The translations under genes and the position numbers were made by a program. Under the pieces are notes generated by a model. The model was given only the letters and a program-made list of their open reading frames with translations, did no database searches and was not told the origin of the DNA. 64,000 bases of DNA, from contig CM071589.1 of NCBI GenBank assembly GCA_036429605.1, forward strand, positions 3,534,001 through 3,598,000, read 5' to 3'. The stretch comes from Cladobotryum mycophilum. Lineage: Eukaryota > Ascomycota > Sordariomycetes > Hypocreales > Hypocreaceae. Below, piece after piece: positions 34,547 through 45,047 of the stretch (positions are counted from its first letter, which is position 1; every line of letters begins with the position of its first letter).

Positions 34547-35590
34547 ACTACATACAACTGCATACTGAGGAAACCTTTGTTTGAATGGATGAGCCATGAT
34601 TTTACGGACGACTCTACTTAATTCTTGGATTGAACATATGGGAATGGAGGAATGATCAAGCGAGCATCAAATTTTGTTTTATCGAATAACCACTTGGCCA
34701 ACAGCAAAGTGGCTGGGCATGACTGGCGTTATGAATGGGCTCTTTGTAAAGAAAGCGAATGGGTTGGAAATCTCGAATACTTTGAAGTGAAGTGTGTAGG
34801 CAGTTTCCAACGTATATAGGCATGTGCAAGACTTTGACTTTTATATATTGCCATCTTGGGAGAAACGTGTGCTGAGTTGAAGTTTGGTGAACAGGGTAGC
34901 CGTAATAGGTTTTTGGGCATGAGTTTGTTATGGAGCTTCTACATCCATGTTGTGAAAAGGTGATTATCTTTTTTTATTAACACAGCACTATGACTGACCT
35001 TTTATAGTATTCTTGATCTTTTCCATCTATTTTCGCTTGTATCGGTCAAATCTGACAAATAATTGAAGAGTTGAAGTAACCCCATTAGTTGAAGTTGAGG
35101 TTGCGTGACTGCAGGTGTCCAAAGGGGCGCACTCACCATCTCAACGTCAATGGGAATTAATGAGTCACTGGTAACTGGTTTTTTGGACTAAGACGGATTA
35201 GTATTTTGCTAACATTCCTACCTACAGGTCTTTTCGGCATGTGTTGTTCGGCAGATAACGATGAGAGGGCCTCGAACGGCATGTGAGTACATTGACCTCC
35301 TTCTTCCAACACGCGCTAGAAAGCAAAGAAACGTGCAGAAGCAATTAGTCAGTTCCTGTTCCCTTTTGTAATCAAATGTGTCTGTTCTTATTCGTAAATC
35401 CGCTATGGCCGTCGTGATGGGTCTGCAAAGGCCGATGGTTCGGGCATCGTGGTTTTGGGGTTGAGCCTTGAGAAATGGTATATTTAGGGGTTGAAGTTGG
35501 TGTCAAGGGAGGAGATTATCACCATCATCTACCAAAGCTTAGTATACCAACACCATTTCAAGCAAACCATCTTAACAAAAATACACCAAA
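34547..35590. other. Intergenic region, no gene seen
   Basis: About 1 kb between two rightward genes: 3' UTR of the PPxY protein and promoter of the reductase. Nothing else supported. Confidence 0.6.
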
Positions 35591-36618
35591 ATGCCATCTC
35601 AAGGAACAATTCTCGTCACTGGCGCATCTAGCTTCATCGGCGCCCATGTCCTCGAGCTCTTCCTCGCAGAGGGCACCAAAATCCGTGGTGTCGTCCGTTC
35701 CCAGGCCTCAGCCGACCGGGTCCTCAAGGTCAATCAGAAATACGCCTCGCTTCTCGAGTTTGCCATTGTCCCGGACATCACCAAGCCTGACGCCTTTGAT
35801 GAGGCCGTCAGGGGCGTTGACGGAGTCATCCACATGGCTTCCCCTTTCCGCCTCGAGGTCGAGAACAATGAGAGGGATCTTCTCGTCCCGGCGATCGAGG
35901 GGACGAGTAATGTTCTCGAGTCAATCCATAAGCATGCCCCGCAGGTGAAGCGTGTGGTCATCACTTCTTCATTTGCCGCGCTGGTTGACCTGTCCAAGGG
36001 TCTGAGGCCGGGACATGTCTACACGGAAAAGGACTGGAACCCAGCTACCTTTGAGGAGTCCAAGACGGAAAGTGGAGCGTTTGCTTACTGTGCTTCCAAG
36101 GCATTGGCCGAAAAGCTGGCATGGGACTTTGTCAGGGAGAAGAAGCCCAACTTTACGCTCTCGACCACGCTTCCCCCGTCGTCTACGGCCCCAACCACCA
36201 CTACATAGATGACTTGAGCAACCTCAACGAGTCCTCTGGAATGTTCTACTCTCTCATGAACGGCTCCCGCAAGGACGTGCCCCCAACAGGTTTCTGGGCC
36301 ATCGCCGACGTGCGTGACGTGGCCCTCGCCCACAAGCTCGCCTACGAGACACCCTCGGCCGCCGGCCAGCGGTACTTCACCACGGCGGGGCTCTTCTCGT
36401 TCCAGCAGATTTGCGACATCCTGCGCGAGGAGTTCCCTGAAGAGCTGCGGGGACGCGTTCCCGTCGGCAGGCCCGGGGAGCCGATTGCCGGTGTGTACGA
36501 CGTCAACAACGGCAAGGCGAGGAGGGAGCTGGGGATGGAGTTTATCCCCCTGCGGGAGATTGTGGTTGACACGGCCAGGAACCTGTTGGCTTTGGAGAGG
36601 AAGCTTGGCAAGGCATGA
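35591..36618 (+). CDS. GRE2-type NAD(P)H-dependent reductase (extended SDR), one apparent frameshift
   Basis: Starts MPSQGTILVTGASSFIGAHV with the extended-SDR nucleotide motif TGASSFIG near the N-terminus. RVVITSSFAAL supplies the catalytic Ser, and YCASKALAEK the Tyr and Lys. The frame as written stops after TLPPSSTAPTTTT. One base added to the C5 run at 36173-36177 restores the PPVVYGPNHHY substrate-pocket motif and the frame to 36618, giving 342 residues, the usual length. Relatives (yeast Gre2, dihydroflavonol-4-reductase-like, methylglyoxal reductase-like) reduce aldehydes and ketones. The substrate is unknown. It lies 2-3 kb left of the salicylate-type cluster and could belong to it, but housekeeping use is as likely. 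Confidence 0.88.
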
Positions 36619-37193
36619 TTGCTCGTGTTTTGATTGGCGCAGTACACCTGGTCTGTTGTTTTTGCCGATTTATACCGTTGGGTCTAGAACTGAGAAACGA
36701 GGGGGGAAGGGGGCACGAGGGGGTCTTAGATGAAGCTTAAGTCTAGGATTTGATTCGGGAATAAAAACCGCCTTCTTATTATCCACTGCACTAATCCCAA
36801 TAGAGTATCCAAGACGTATAATTGATGTGATTGGTTGAGCGTTAAGTCGTCGCTCGTTTGGGTAATCTGATTCGATGTGTAAGAGGCGAGCGAGGTCCCC
36901 TTGACCTTGACTTTGACAAGACTAGAGATGAGATGATGGAAAAAATGGATTCTCTCTTTTCATGTAATCTTTTTTCTTTCTTGGAGGCTATGCAAAGGTA
37001 TCATCAAAATCTTTCTGTGTCGTCAGCTATGTTGGATCAATTCTGTTGTTTATAAATTTGTACTGTTCCTTCGTTCGTTACCTCCATCATACCCTTCTCG
37101 TCACTCTTTTATGCAGACTCATTTTATTCAGCAAGTCGATTTTTCATCTTCCTTACTCATTCATTCATTATACCTCCAAAAAAGTACCGAACC
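36619..37193. other. Intergenic region, no gene seen
   Basis: 575-bp spacer between two rightward genes: the 3' UTR of the reductase and the promoter of the membrane protein. Confidence 0.6.
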
Positions 37194-38057
37194 ATGACTC
37201 TAGGCTACCGTGATGGCGTCGCCGTGGCGGAACTCGCTGTCTACCTACCGTCAGCCATCGTCGGCCTCTATCTCACCATCATCAACGAGTTCCATACCTC
37301 CGGATGGATAGACATTCTCTTATTCTCGATAATTAGAATCGTCGGTTCGGCCATTCAGCTCGATGCGAAGAACCATCCCGGTACCACAAAGTTCTACACC
37401 ATTGCTGCCATCATGAACTCCATCGGTCTGGCACCGCTCCAGGCCGGTTCCCTTGGCTTGCTCAACCGACTCAACGACAATATTCGCAAGAACGATCGCA
37501 CTCCCATCAATAACAACGTCTTCCGCATTGTTCAGATCATCATTATAGTCGGTCTTGTCCTCGGAGTCGTTGGTGGCATCAAGTCGGGCGAGAATATTGG
37601 CAAGACTGCTGGTGGCTTTACCGTCAATGGGACTAGCAAGGCTGGCAGCGTTCTGCTGATTGGCGTCTTCGCTTTGACTCTGCTTCTCACCGCTAGAATA
37701 TTCCGGTTCGTTTCGCATGCCGACCGCGAGTACCGGCGTCTCTTGTGGGCTGTCATGGCAGCAACCCTCCCCATCGGCGTTCGCCTCGTTTACGCCATCC
37801 TAGCGACCCTGACCCAGGACAAAGACTTCAACTTCATCACCGGAAACACAACAGCGTGGCTGTGTCTCGCTGTGGTCCCGGAAACCATCATCATCTGCAT
37901 CTACATTGCCGTGGGCCTCTCCCTGGGACATCCTAATAAGCGATCTCACTACAAGGGGGAGAGATGCTCACCAGCCGGCCTAGAAGCAGCCGACGAAGCG
38001 AGCGGCAAGAAAGAGTCAATCCTCCCGTTATTTCCGAGCGAGAGCCGAACCCCATAG
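37194..38057 (+). CDS. Seven-helix integral membrane protein of the DUF7702 type
   Basis: Intronless frame of 287 residues starting MTLGYRDGVAVAELAVYLPSA. Seven hydrophobic segments are visible, at roughly residues 10-30, 38-52, 65-85, 108-128, 148-165, 180-200 and 217-240, then a hydrophilic tail. The opening YRDGVAVAELA and the block FSIIRIVGSAIQLDA match a large fungal family of 7-TM proteins (DUF7702 as I recall it) with no established function. N-glycosylation sites (NGT, NTT) lie in loops. Such proteins are often near secondary-metabolism or stress genes. No enzymatic motif is seen. Confidence 0.8.
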   Translation: MTLGYRDGVAVAELAVYLPSAIVGLYLTIINEFHTSGWIDILLFSIIRIVGSAIQLDAKNHPGTTKFYTIAAIMNSIGLAPLQAGSLGLLNRLNDNIRKNDRTPINNNVFRIVQIIIIVGLVLGVVGGIKSGENIGKTAGGFTVNGTSKAGSVLLIGVFALTLLLTARIFRFVSHADREYRRLLWAVMAATLPIGVRLVYAILATLTQDKDFNFITGNTTAWLCLAVVPETIIICIYIAVGLSLGHPNKRSHYKGERCSPAGLEAADEASGKKESILPLFPSESRTP

Positions 38058-38693
38058 TCAGCGGGGCAGTCAAGATATTCAACATGACCATCTTCGGACG
38101 CATCTTTAATGCTTTGAGGAAGTAAGACGACATATTTAGACAAGGCATGGATCCATGAAAGTCAGGGTCAAAGCAGATGATATGTCGACATGAATCTTGC
38201 CATTGCCTCGGTGTATTATTGAAAATCGTAATTATCTAGGCAGACGTTGTTCGAGTTAGCCGATGTAGCATTGAATATTTTTAATCCCCCTTAGTTTAAC
38301 CCTAATGCTCAACACCATGAGTACCATCACGATGTTGATGCAGCTACCTACTTAAACAATCACCCGCACGGCCACATTCGTATTCATTAATTGGATTCTC
38401 CTACAACACGCGTATTTCCAACCGTTTGACGTTGTAGAACGGGATCTTCTGCCCAATGGTCGTGTAGCTCCCCCTATTACGGCCGTCAGGCTTCCAAGAC
38501 ATGTATTTTTAGTTCTTTGGTGGTCAAGTGTCTCGGTACGCCATGTAAGCCAAGCCAATGATAAGCATTACTTCAGAGCAACGCTCCCCGGGATATTTTC
38601 TTCCTTATCAATCTCAGTTTACTCAACTTCTTCTTATATCCTAACTCCGCCACACGCTGAAAAAACAGAAACATACTGCCATCACGGAAGAAA
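38058..38693. other. Intergenic region, no gene seen
   Basis: 636 bp; 3' UTR of the membrane protein and promoter of the Zn2Cys6 regulator. No gene supported. Confidence 0.6.
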
Positions 38694-40468
38694 ATGGTGT
38701 ATCGAGGCAAACCATCTCTGGCTTGTGCAATTTGTAGAGGGAGAAAGATCAAGGTCAGTCATTTCTGGCTGTTAGGATTGAGAGTTACGACAACTGTGGT
38801 TTGCTCATATCATTGCGGAAAAATAGTGCGATTTCCAGGTTCCCGAATGCTCACAGTGTAGGCGAGCCAAGGAGAAGTGTCCTGGATATCGAAACCTCAT
38901 TGATGTGATATTCCATGACGAGACAAATATTGTCAAGACGAGAGCTGCATCTCAAGCAAAGCGCAGACTTGAAAATAGCATCGCCAGAAATCGCCAATGC
39001 AAGTCACGATCACAAAGTCCGGTAACTCCCATCCCCGCAGAGATACCGGCCGATGTAGAGGAATATGCGAAATCTTTCTTCTTGTCCAGCTACATCCTGA
39101 GAGGGGATGGGATCCCAGGGCATTTGTCATGTCTAGCACGCCTCCTCACTAGAGGACAACTCGACGTCGCATTGCAAACAGCTCTCGTTGCTGTTGGTAC
39201 TGCTGGCCTAAGTTTTATGAAATCGTCACCACAGCTTGAGGTTGCTGCAAGAAAATCGTACAGTCTTGCAATTTCGCAGATCAACGAAGCGCTGCAGGAT
39301 CCGACCAGGGTGACCAAGGACGACATCCTCGCAGCCATCGTCACGCTTGGAGTTTATGAAGTATGTAACTTGTCTACGGATGATGGCTCGATTTGACTAG
39401 GAACAGGTGATTTCATGTGACAGCCAGCAATCCATGCAGGCGTGGTATAACCATGTGCTCGGCGCCATGGCCTTGGTTCAGCTACGCGGCAACCAGCAGT
39501 TGGAACATGAGATTGGCCTCGAGTTATTTTTACACCTACGCACTCAGATTGTTTGTGCAGAAACTCTTTTTTGATAAAGGAAAGAAATACTAATAATATG
39601 CTAGATGGTCGCCTGCATCCAACGAGGCGAAGAAGTACCAGAACTGATGCAGCGGCTAATGCGAGAATCGCAACGATTTCGATCACATGACCAGATTCAA
39701 GCGAGCGTATTAGGGGATATCATCGCGAAACTTTGCTCAGTTAGAGCCTTGATTCGACCGTCTCAGGGACTGAATTGGCAAGGATCCGTGGGCGCCTGTC
39801 TAGGGATCGATGAGCAGCTCAGAGCGTGGTCTGTCTACTTGCGCTTCCGAGGAGAGTACACGCACGTGGGAATATGGTTGGCGAGTGAAGAGGTCTACGA
39901 TAATCAGTACCACGTATACAAGGATTTATATATCGCGTGGTTATGGAATCTTTACCGGGTTGCCAAGATTATAACACACGAGACGATTCTGGACGTTCTA
40001 AAGCTGGAGATTGTCAAGTCGAAACAGCTATCCACGGGGTTTCCATCCGACTTTATCAGACAGTACGAACGATCGCTAAGTGAACTTCGCCAGGCGAGTT
40101 CAGAAATATTCTCCTCGGTTCCTTACCACCTCAACTTCCATGACCAGGATAATACACCCCCAAGGCCAGTCAACGGCCTCCTTCTCATTTGGAACCTATA
40201 CGCCGCAGCCCGTCTGGAGATACGAGCGGGCCCCGCCCGACACTGGGCGATGAGACGTCTACAGCATATTGCTCATACCATGGGGATCAAGCAGGCCGCC
40301 GCGCTGGCGTGTGTTTTGAAGAAGCGGTCTATATGGGAGGCGGAGGAGCGGAAGAGTTTTGAGTCGGGGAGGTACTCGGATGGGTCGGCGGTGGATATGG
40401 ATGATATATACTCGCCACTGACGAAGCAACGGTATCTGACTGATTTGCCGATGGAATCTGCAGAATGA
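38694..40468 (+). CDS. Zn2Cys6 transcription factor, probable cluster regulator
   Basis: Four exons, 38694-38753, 38827-39360, 39407-39550 and 39605-40468, joining in frame to 533 residues. The binuclear cluster crosses intron 1: CAICRGRKIK then CDFQVPECSQC and ending RAKEKCPGY, with Cys at 11, 14, 21, 28, 31 and 38 in the fungal pattern. A basic linker follows. The remainder is helical and matches the fungal-specific regulatory region in style (LSCLARLLTRG, LGAMALVQLRGNQ, ARHWAMRRLQHIAHTMG). It is convergent with the monooxygenase gene, with a 99-bp gap. As the only regulator among five biosynthetic-looking genes it is the natural candidate for their pathway-specific activator; that is inferred. 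Confidence 0.9.
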
Positions 40469-40567
40469 GTGGATAATCTTTGCAAATGGCAATAGGCTGT
40501 TCTCATCATGGACAGAAAGTGTTTCTTAAGTGCTGCATGCATAATCTAGGCGGTTTTACTATCCGTT

Positions 40568-42381
40568 CTATGGTATTTTCCACCAACTCTCATGAATGTC
40601 TCTAAAGTCTGTCTTTGCCCCTGTTTGGAGATACTGCGTCATATCCGCATCCGGATCTTCTTCCTTCCTGCTAAAGCCATTACCAAAATACCACAAGAAC
40701 CTATTCCCCGACTCGGATAGATACTGGTAGTTCCAGTCCTCCCACCGGGGCTCTCGTCGGATAATGGCCAGATGCATCGCGCTGCCGGGCCAGAAGCCGT
40801 AGATCCTACCGCCCGGGCGCTCGCCATTGTGCGAGGAGCTGCAGCCATCGGTGAGGACCGTCTTCTTGAAGAAGGCATCCGAATACGCGGCAAAGTCATC
40901 CGCTGCCCTGGAGGACGGATCCATCGATTTGATGCCTTCCCTGGAAGCCTTTCGTAGCAGTTTTGCGGCGTATGTTAGTTGGTTCTCCAAGGCATATGGA
41001 AGAGTGCCCGAGGGGGTGTAGCTCTGAGGCCCGTGAATAAAGAGAAGGTTGGGAAATCCCGGAGTGGCTAATCCGATATACGTATACGGGAAGCCTGCTT
41101 CACTGTCCGGCTTCCAGACATCATAAAGGTTCTGCCCGTTGGCCATAATGGAGAACTGCGAGGCTACGGTCGTCTTGAACCCTGTCGCACAAAATATCGC
41201 GTCGACTTCTCTGTGAACCCCGTCTTGCGTCTCGATACCAGTGGCAGTAAATCGCTTGATGGGTGTCCGTATATACGTCACATTATCCTCGGCGACTGCC
41301 TCCAGATACCCAGGGGCTGGCGTTACTCGGCGACAGCCCGGTGGGAAGCTAGGAATAAAGTTGTCCAGCAGCTTGGGCTTCTTCGCTAGGCGTTCCCTCA
41401 TGAAGCCAATAAACCTCCCTCTAAGATTCTGATTCTCCTCCGATCCGCGCAAAACGGATCTATACCCTCGCCAGGTCCTGTCTTCAACGTCTTTTCTATA
41501 CGCCAAATACGTCCCCGGATCATCAAAGATCTCCTGGTGCTTTTTTCTGATGGTATTGACCGGACCTCAATAAATTTGTCGTAGTGAGCCGAGGGCGAGC
41601 CTGCCCAGGTGGCGCTTCGGGCGTAGTGATCGAGATGGCCTGCTGTCTTTTGCAGGCTGGGAACAACCTGAACACCGCTGGCTCCATTTCCTATGACGGC
41701 GACCCTTTTACCCCTTGGGTCAAATGATGGGTCCCAGTTTGAGGTGTGCCGGAGGAGGCCTTTATACTCAGCAATACCTGGGTAATCCGGCAGTTTCCAA
41801 GAGTTAAACTTGCCAATGCATGTGATGACAAAGTCGAAGTCTTCGCTGAGGGTATCATTTGTGTCGGTATTGAGTATTTTCAGCATCCACTTCCCTTGAT
41901 TGGCGTCCCAAGAAGCAGCCTCGACTCTGTGTTTGAACTTGGTATACTGGTGTACGTCGTACTTGCGAGCGACAGACTGCCAGTATTCTCGGATCTCCGC
42001 CCCTGGAGGAAACGCCTCGGACCAGTCTGAATTATGTGAGAATGTAGCCTGGTAGGCATGAGCGGTAGTATCACATCGAACGCCTGGATACACATTCTCT
42101 AGCCATGTCCCTCCCTAGTCATTCTCCATCAGTCTACTTGTAGTCATACACGTTCCGCTGAGTATTGAAGTACTTACGAAATCGTCATTCTTCTCATAAA
42201 TAGTCAAGGCCAAGCCTGGTACTTTGGCTGGCAGTAAGATACCGGCTAGAATGCCCGAGAGTCCACCTCCTATGACAGCCACACGTAGTGGCCGAGGCTC
42301 ATCGATGAATCGATTGATGAGTGACACCTCCTCTGTGCCGTTATGGGGAGGCGTCACATGTACATTCGTTGATGAAGACAT
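40568..42381 (-). CDS. Baeyer-Villiger-type FAD monooxygenase, one apparent frameshift
   Basis: Two exons on the reverse strand, 42381-42178 and 42114-40568. One base added to the T6 run (plus strand) at 41541-41546 gives 583 residues. An in-frame ATG lies 63 bases upstream (42444), but MSSSTNVHV is the better start. The FAD motif VIGGGLSG (residues 37-43) is followed by GGTWLENVYPGVRCD. The BVMO fingerprint YKGLLRHTSNWD (185-196) comes next, then the NADPH motif VIGNGASG (208-215). The C-terminal half reads FCATGFKTTVASQF and FPNLLFIHGPQS, as in cyclohexanone-monooxygenase-like and StcW-like fungal enzymes. It probably inserts oxygen into a ketone or N/S-oxygenates a cluster product. It sits beside the regulator and the salicylate-synthase-like gene. 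Confidence 0.9.
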
Positions 42382-43002
42382 ACTAAGACGGCTCTCCTCT
42401 GAGGCCAGCGCTTTACTGGAGGGGATCTCAAGGGTCAACAACACATGTGGACATCTCGTCTCAGGTACCTATATGGCCTCACTCGGAGTATCGACAGGGA
42501 CACAGTAGGATAAGCTAACAAGATATACTATGGATGGAATAGGTAGCGCTGAAACTCGCATCGGCTTACATGGTTAGACCGCCTTGGTGGAAGACGGCTC
42601 ATCTTGTTATCATGCATCGCCCAGCGCAGCGTAGTGCAAACTGTAGACTGAGGTATTACCCCGCATGCAGTCTTTGCTTTCCCCTACTGTGGATAGCCCA
42701 GACCGCATTTTCCTCCCAGCTCGACTCAAGCGGGTGTTTCAAGCCACTGAGGCAACCTACTCTGTGGTGGGAGTTTGGAATATCCCCTCTCTTTCCGAGG
42801 CATCATTCTACTAGTATTTGTGAGGTAAGAATTGATCTGCTACCTATATTGAGTATGGTACGTTCGAACCGAGATTGCCGCTCTTTTTACATGAGCAAAA
42901 TGATAGGCCTACATGGTATTTTCTAATCATCTCATGATTTTATGATCTTCTTCGTAATTATGTACTTGTCAGTCACAGAAAAACTTCTATTTCATCCAAG
43001 CC
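42382..43002. other. Intergenic region: promoter of the monooxygenase gene and 3' UTR of the chorismate enzyme
   Basis: 620 bp. A 118-codon rightward frame at 42,570-42,926 has no coding character. No gene supported and no clear binding-site palindrome found. Confidence 0.55.
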
Positions 43003-44412
43003 CTACACCCGAGCCTCTGCCATCACATAAGGAGCAACACTACCTAGCTTCTCGTAGGTTTCCGCAAACCCAAACTGAGGATAAGAGAGAGCCGTAATCC
43101 TCTCACCAGCCTCTGCAACCACATATGGGGCAACACTACCCAGCTTTTCACAAGTTTCTGTAAACTCACGCTCAGGATCAGAGAGAGCCGTGATACCAGC
43201 CCCAGCCTGTAACCACTGACGATGTTGATCTTGAAAGACGGTGCGGAGAGCAAGTGTAGCCTCGAAGAACCTGGGTCCATCCAGCATCAGCACCGATCCG
43301 CAGAAGAGCTCTCTGGGATATGGCTCAAAGGCGTCAATGGCTTCCATGTTGCGCTCCCTTGGCAGAGCTGGCACCGTGATATTTGAGCGGATGGAATCCC
43401 AGCCGTCTTTTCCAGGTGAGATGTGACCCATTATGCGAGAATATAGATGATTCACGTTGCCACGCGTTATGGTCGTCAAAAAGTCCTTGATGACTACACT
43501 ATCAGGAAAGCATATATGCTTTAGTCTCCTGATGGAACCCCTGACTGCGATAGTGTGCTCCATGACTTCCTTGGGGTCATCCTGTAGTTGACTGCAAGCT
43601 CCATGGGATATCTGCGTCCCAGCCAGAGCTTCGGTAAAGACAAGTTGGTTATTAACAGATAATACAACCTCTGGACTGAAGCCGGTTGCCTGGAACCCCA
43701 TATGGTTGAACGTAAACGTCCGGGCCGGAGTATTTGCTCGACGACCATGAAGCAGTGTGGCTAGCATGTCTACCCTCCTTGAGAGACATACCATGCGAGA
43801 AGGAATTGCCTTTGTGTATTTGCCCTTTTTTATATCCGACACTGCTCTAGCTACTCGTGCCTTGTAATCGTAAGAATCGCTTTGAAGGTTAATGGAAGGA
43901 TAACCGCTTGGTATGAAGCCGTTTGTGCGGCCAAGTCCCACTATGTAGTTTTGGATAAGGCCAAACACTACTTTTGCCTCATCTTTCATGGCACCTGTGA
44001 CAATGATGCTCTCAGGAGAAACAGCAACTTGAACACAGGGGGCCATCAGGCTGAGTATAGGCCACTGGCCAGGAATGTACGCCTGCCCAGCGATATGGGC
44101 TGAATAGTTGAATCCAACCTGGCCAAAGACTTTGCCATGAGTCGAGTATTCCAAGTTGAAGGCTCTTGCAATATCGTTCAAGTGAGCATTGACCAGATAG
44201 GATTCTCTTCTTCCATTTTGGTCAACCCTAACCGCCGTTTTGCCATCAGGCTCAATTATCAAGGAAGCATAGCTACGCAGGCCAATGAACCATGTATCCC
44301 CGTGTTCGTATGCAAAGTAGTCTTCTTCTCGACGACACTTTAGCAACGCAACAACGACCTCTAATGGATCTCCTGAGAAGGGAAGGGTCAATGCCTTATC
44401 GAATTGTGCCAT
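43003..44412 (-). CDS. Salicylate-synthase-type chorismate-using enzyme (MbtI/Irp9-like) with a duplicated C-terminus
   Basis: Intronless frame of 469 residues from MAQFDKALTLPF. The C-terminal two thirds is the chorismate-binding fold shared by anthranilate, isochorismate and salicylate synthases. Visible landmarks are YTKAIPSR with the likely general base Lys201, TGFSPE with Glu248, EALAGT, the magnesium site KEVMEH (Glu282, Glu285), and PEREFTETCEKL (residues 413-424) with the second acidic pair. The PEREF-ETCEKL ending is characteristic of salicylate synthases. Differences from the family: EALAGT for PLAGT, and VPALPR at 347-352 where SGIPK is usual. Residues 403-434 are repeated as 435-466 (see repeat). 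Expected product: isochorismate and/or salicylate from chorismate. Salicylate synthases are best known from bacterial siderophore clusters, so a fungal copy in a cluster is notable. Transfer from bacteria is possible but not shown. Confidence 0.85.
   Translation of the reverse strand: MAQFDKALTLPFSGDPLEVVVALLKCRREEDYFAYEHGDTWFIGLRSYASLIIEPDGKTAVRVDQNGRRESYLVNAHLNDIARAFNLEYSTHGKVFGQVGFNYSAHIAGQAYIPGQWPILSLMAPCVQVAVSPESIIVTGAMKDEAKVVFGLIQNYIVGLGRTNGFIPSGYPSINLQSDSYDYKARVARAVSDIKKGKYTKAIPSRMVCLSRRVDMLATLLHGRRANTPARTFTFNHMGFQATGFSPEVVLSVNNQLVFTEALAGTQISHGACSQLQDDPKEVMEHTIAVRGSIRRLKHICFPDSVVIKDFLTTITRGNVNHLYSRIMGHISPGKDGWDSIRSNITVPALPRERNMEAIDAFEPYPRELFCGSVLMLDGPRFFEATLALRTVFQDQHRQWLQAGAGITALSDPEREFTETCEKLGSVAPYVVAEAGERITALSYPQFGFAETYEKLGSVAPYVMAEARV
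43015..43206 (-). repeat. Tandem duplication of 96 bp in the 3' end of the salicylate-synthase-like gene
   Basis: Two adjacent 96-bp units (43206-43111 and 43110-43015) encode 32-residue copies, both ending EKLGSVAPYV plus two to four residues. They have diverged: the first keeps PEREFTETCEKL while the second reads PQFGFAETYEKL. The unit length is an exact multiple of three, so the frame is kept. Confidence 0.9.
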
Positions 44413-45047
44413 GATGGATAAGCCCGGAGTGACAAAGACCTATTAGGGGGCTTGGTCAGAAAAATGACGAATTTGCCTTGCGAACCTCATCATCAACATT
44501 TAAGTAGAAATGCCGGCTTGCGACTGTGTTGATTCGTTCCCCTGTTTTGTTTTGTCCCCCTCACCTTGTAGTGTGCAAGTGGATAGCAAATGTCTCTTAT
44601 CCCTATGAGTAGTAGTAGTAGCAGTAGTAGTGTTATTTACGACCTATTTTCAAATCCCTGAGTAAAAACCATGCTATGCTTGCAGTAGTTCGACACGCCG
44701 CTGTCTACCGGCCAAGAAGCTGAAAGCTAGCTCAAAGGGCGGTAAAGACTCTGTTCATTTTGTTCGGCACTGGGAGCCAAACAATTGTGGTTCTTGATCA
44801 GGAACCCTCATCTGGTGGTGCTGAGGGCTGTTGATCTCCTCACAAACACGCGATGTCCCGAGGATCAGCAGCGCGATGGGCCGGCTTGATTGCCAGTCAT
44901 GAATCATTGCTCTCCTTCCCCCGCATATCTACGTTGTTTGTGCAGGTAGATGGCCGGATTCGGTACTCTTCAAGTGGCTCCAGAAAAGTGTATTGTTTTT
45001 TACTCTAACTTTGTTCAGCTGATGGCCACTCTCTCAACGTTAAGTTT
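44413..45047. other. Intergenic region: promoter of the chorismate enzyme and 3' UTR of the GS-like gene
   Basis: 635 bp with a short AGT/AGC trinucleotide tract near 44,607-44,632. No gene supported. Confidence 0.55.

Noticed and set aside
35475..35948. A 157-codon plus-strand frame overlapping the reductase start
   Set aside because: It is an alternative frame over the conserved SDR N-terminus, with Ser/Pro/Arg-rich shadow composition.
41380..41600. Reading the monooxygenase as two separate genes
   Set aside because: Both halves belong to one enzyme family, meet at a six-base run and give the usual length when one base is added.
42570..42926. A 118-codon plus-strand frame upstream of the monooxygenase
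   Set aside because: No coding character; lies in the expected promoter/3' UTR area.
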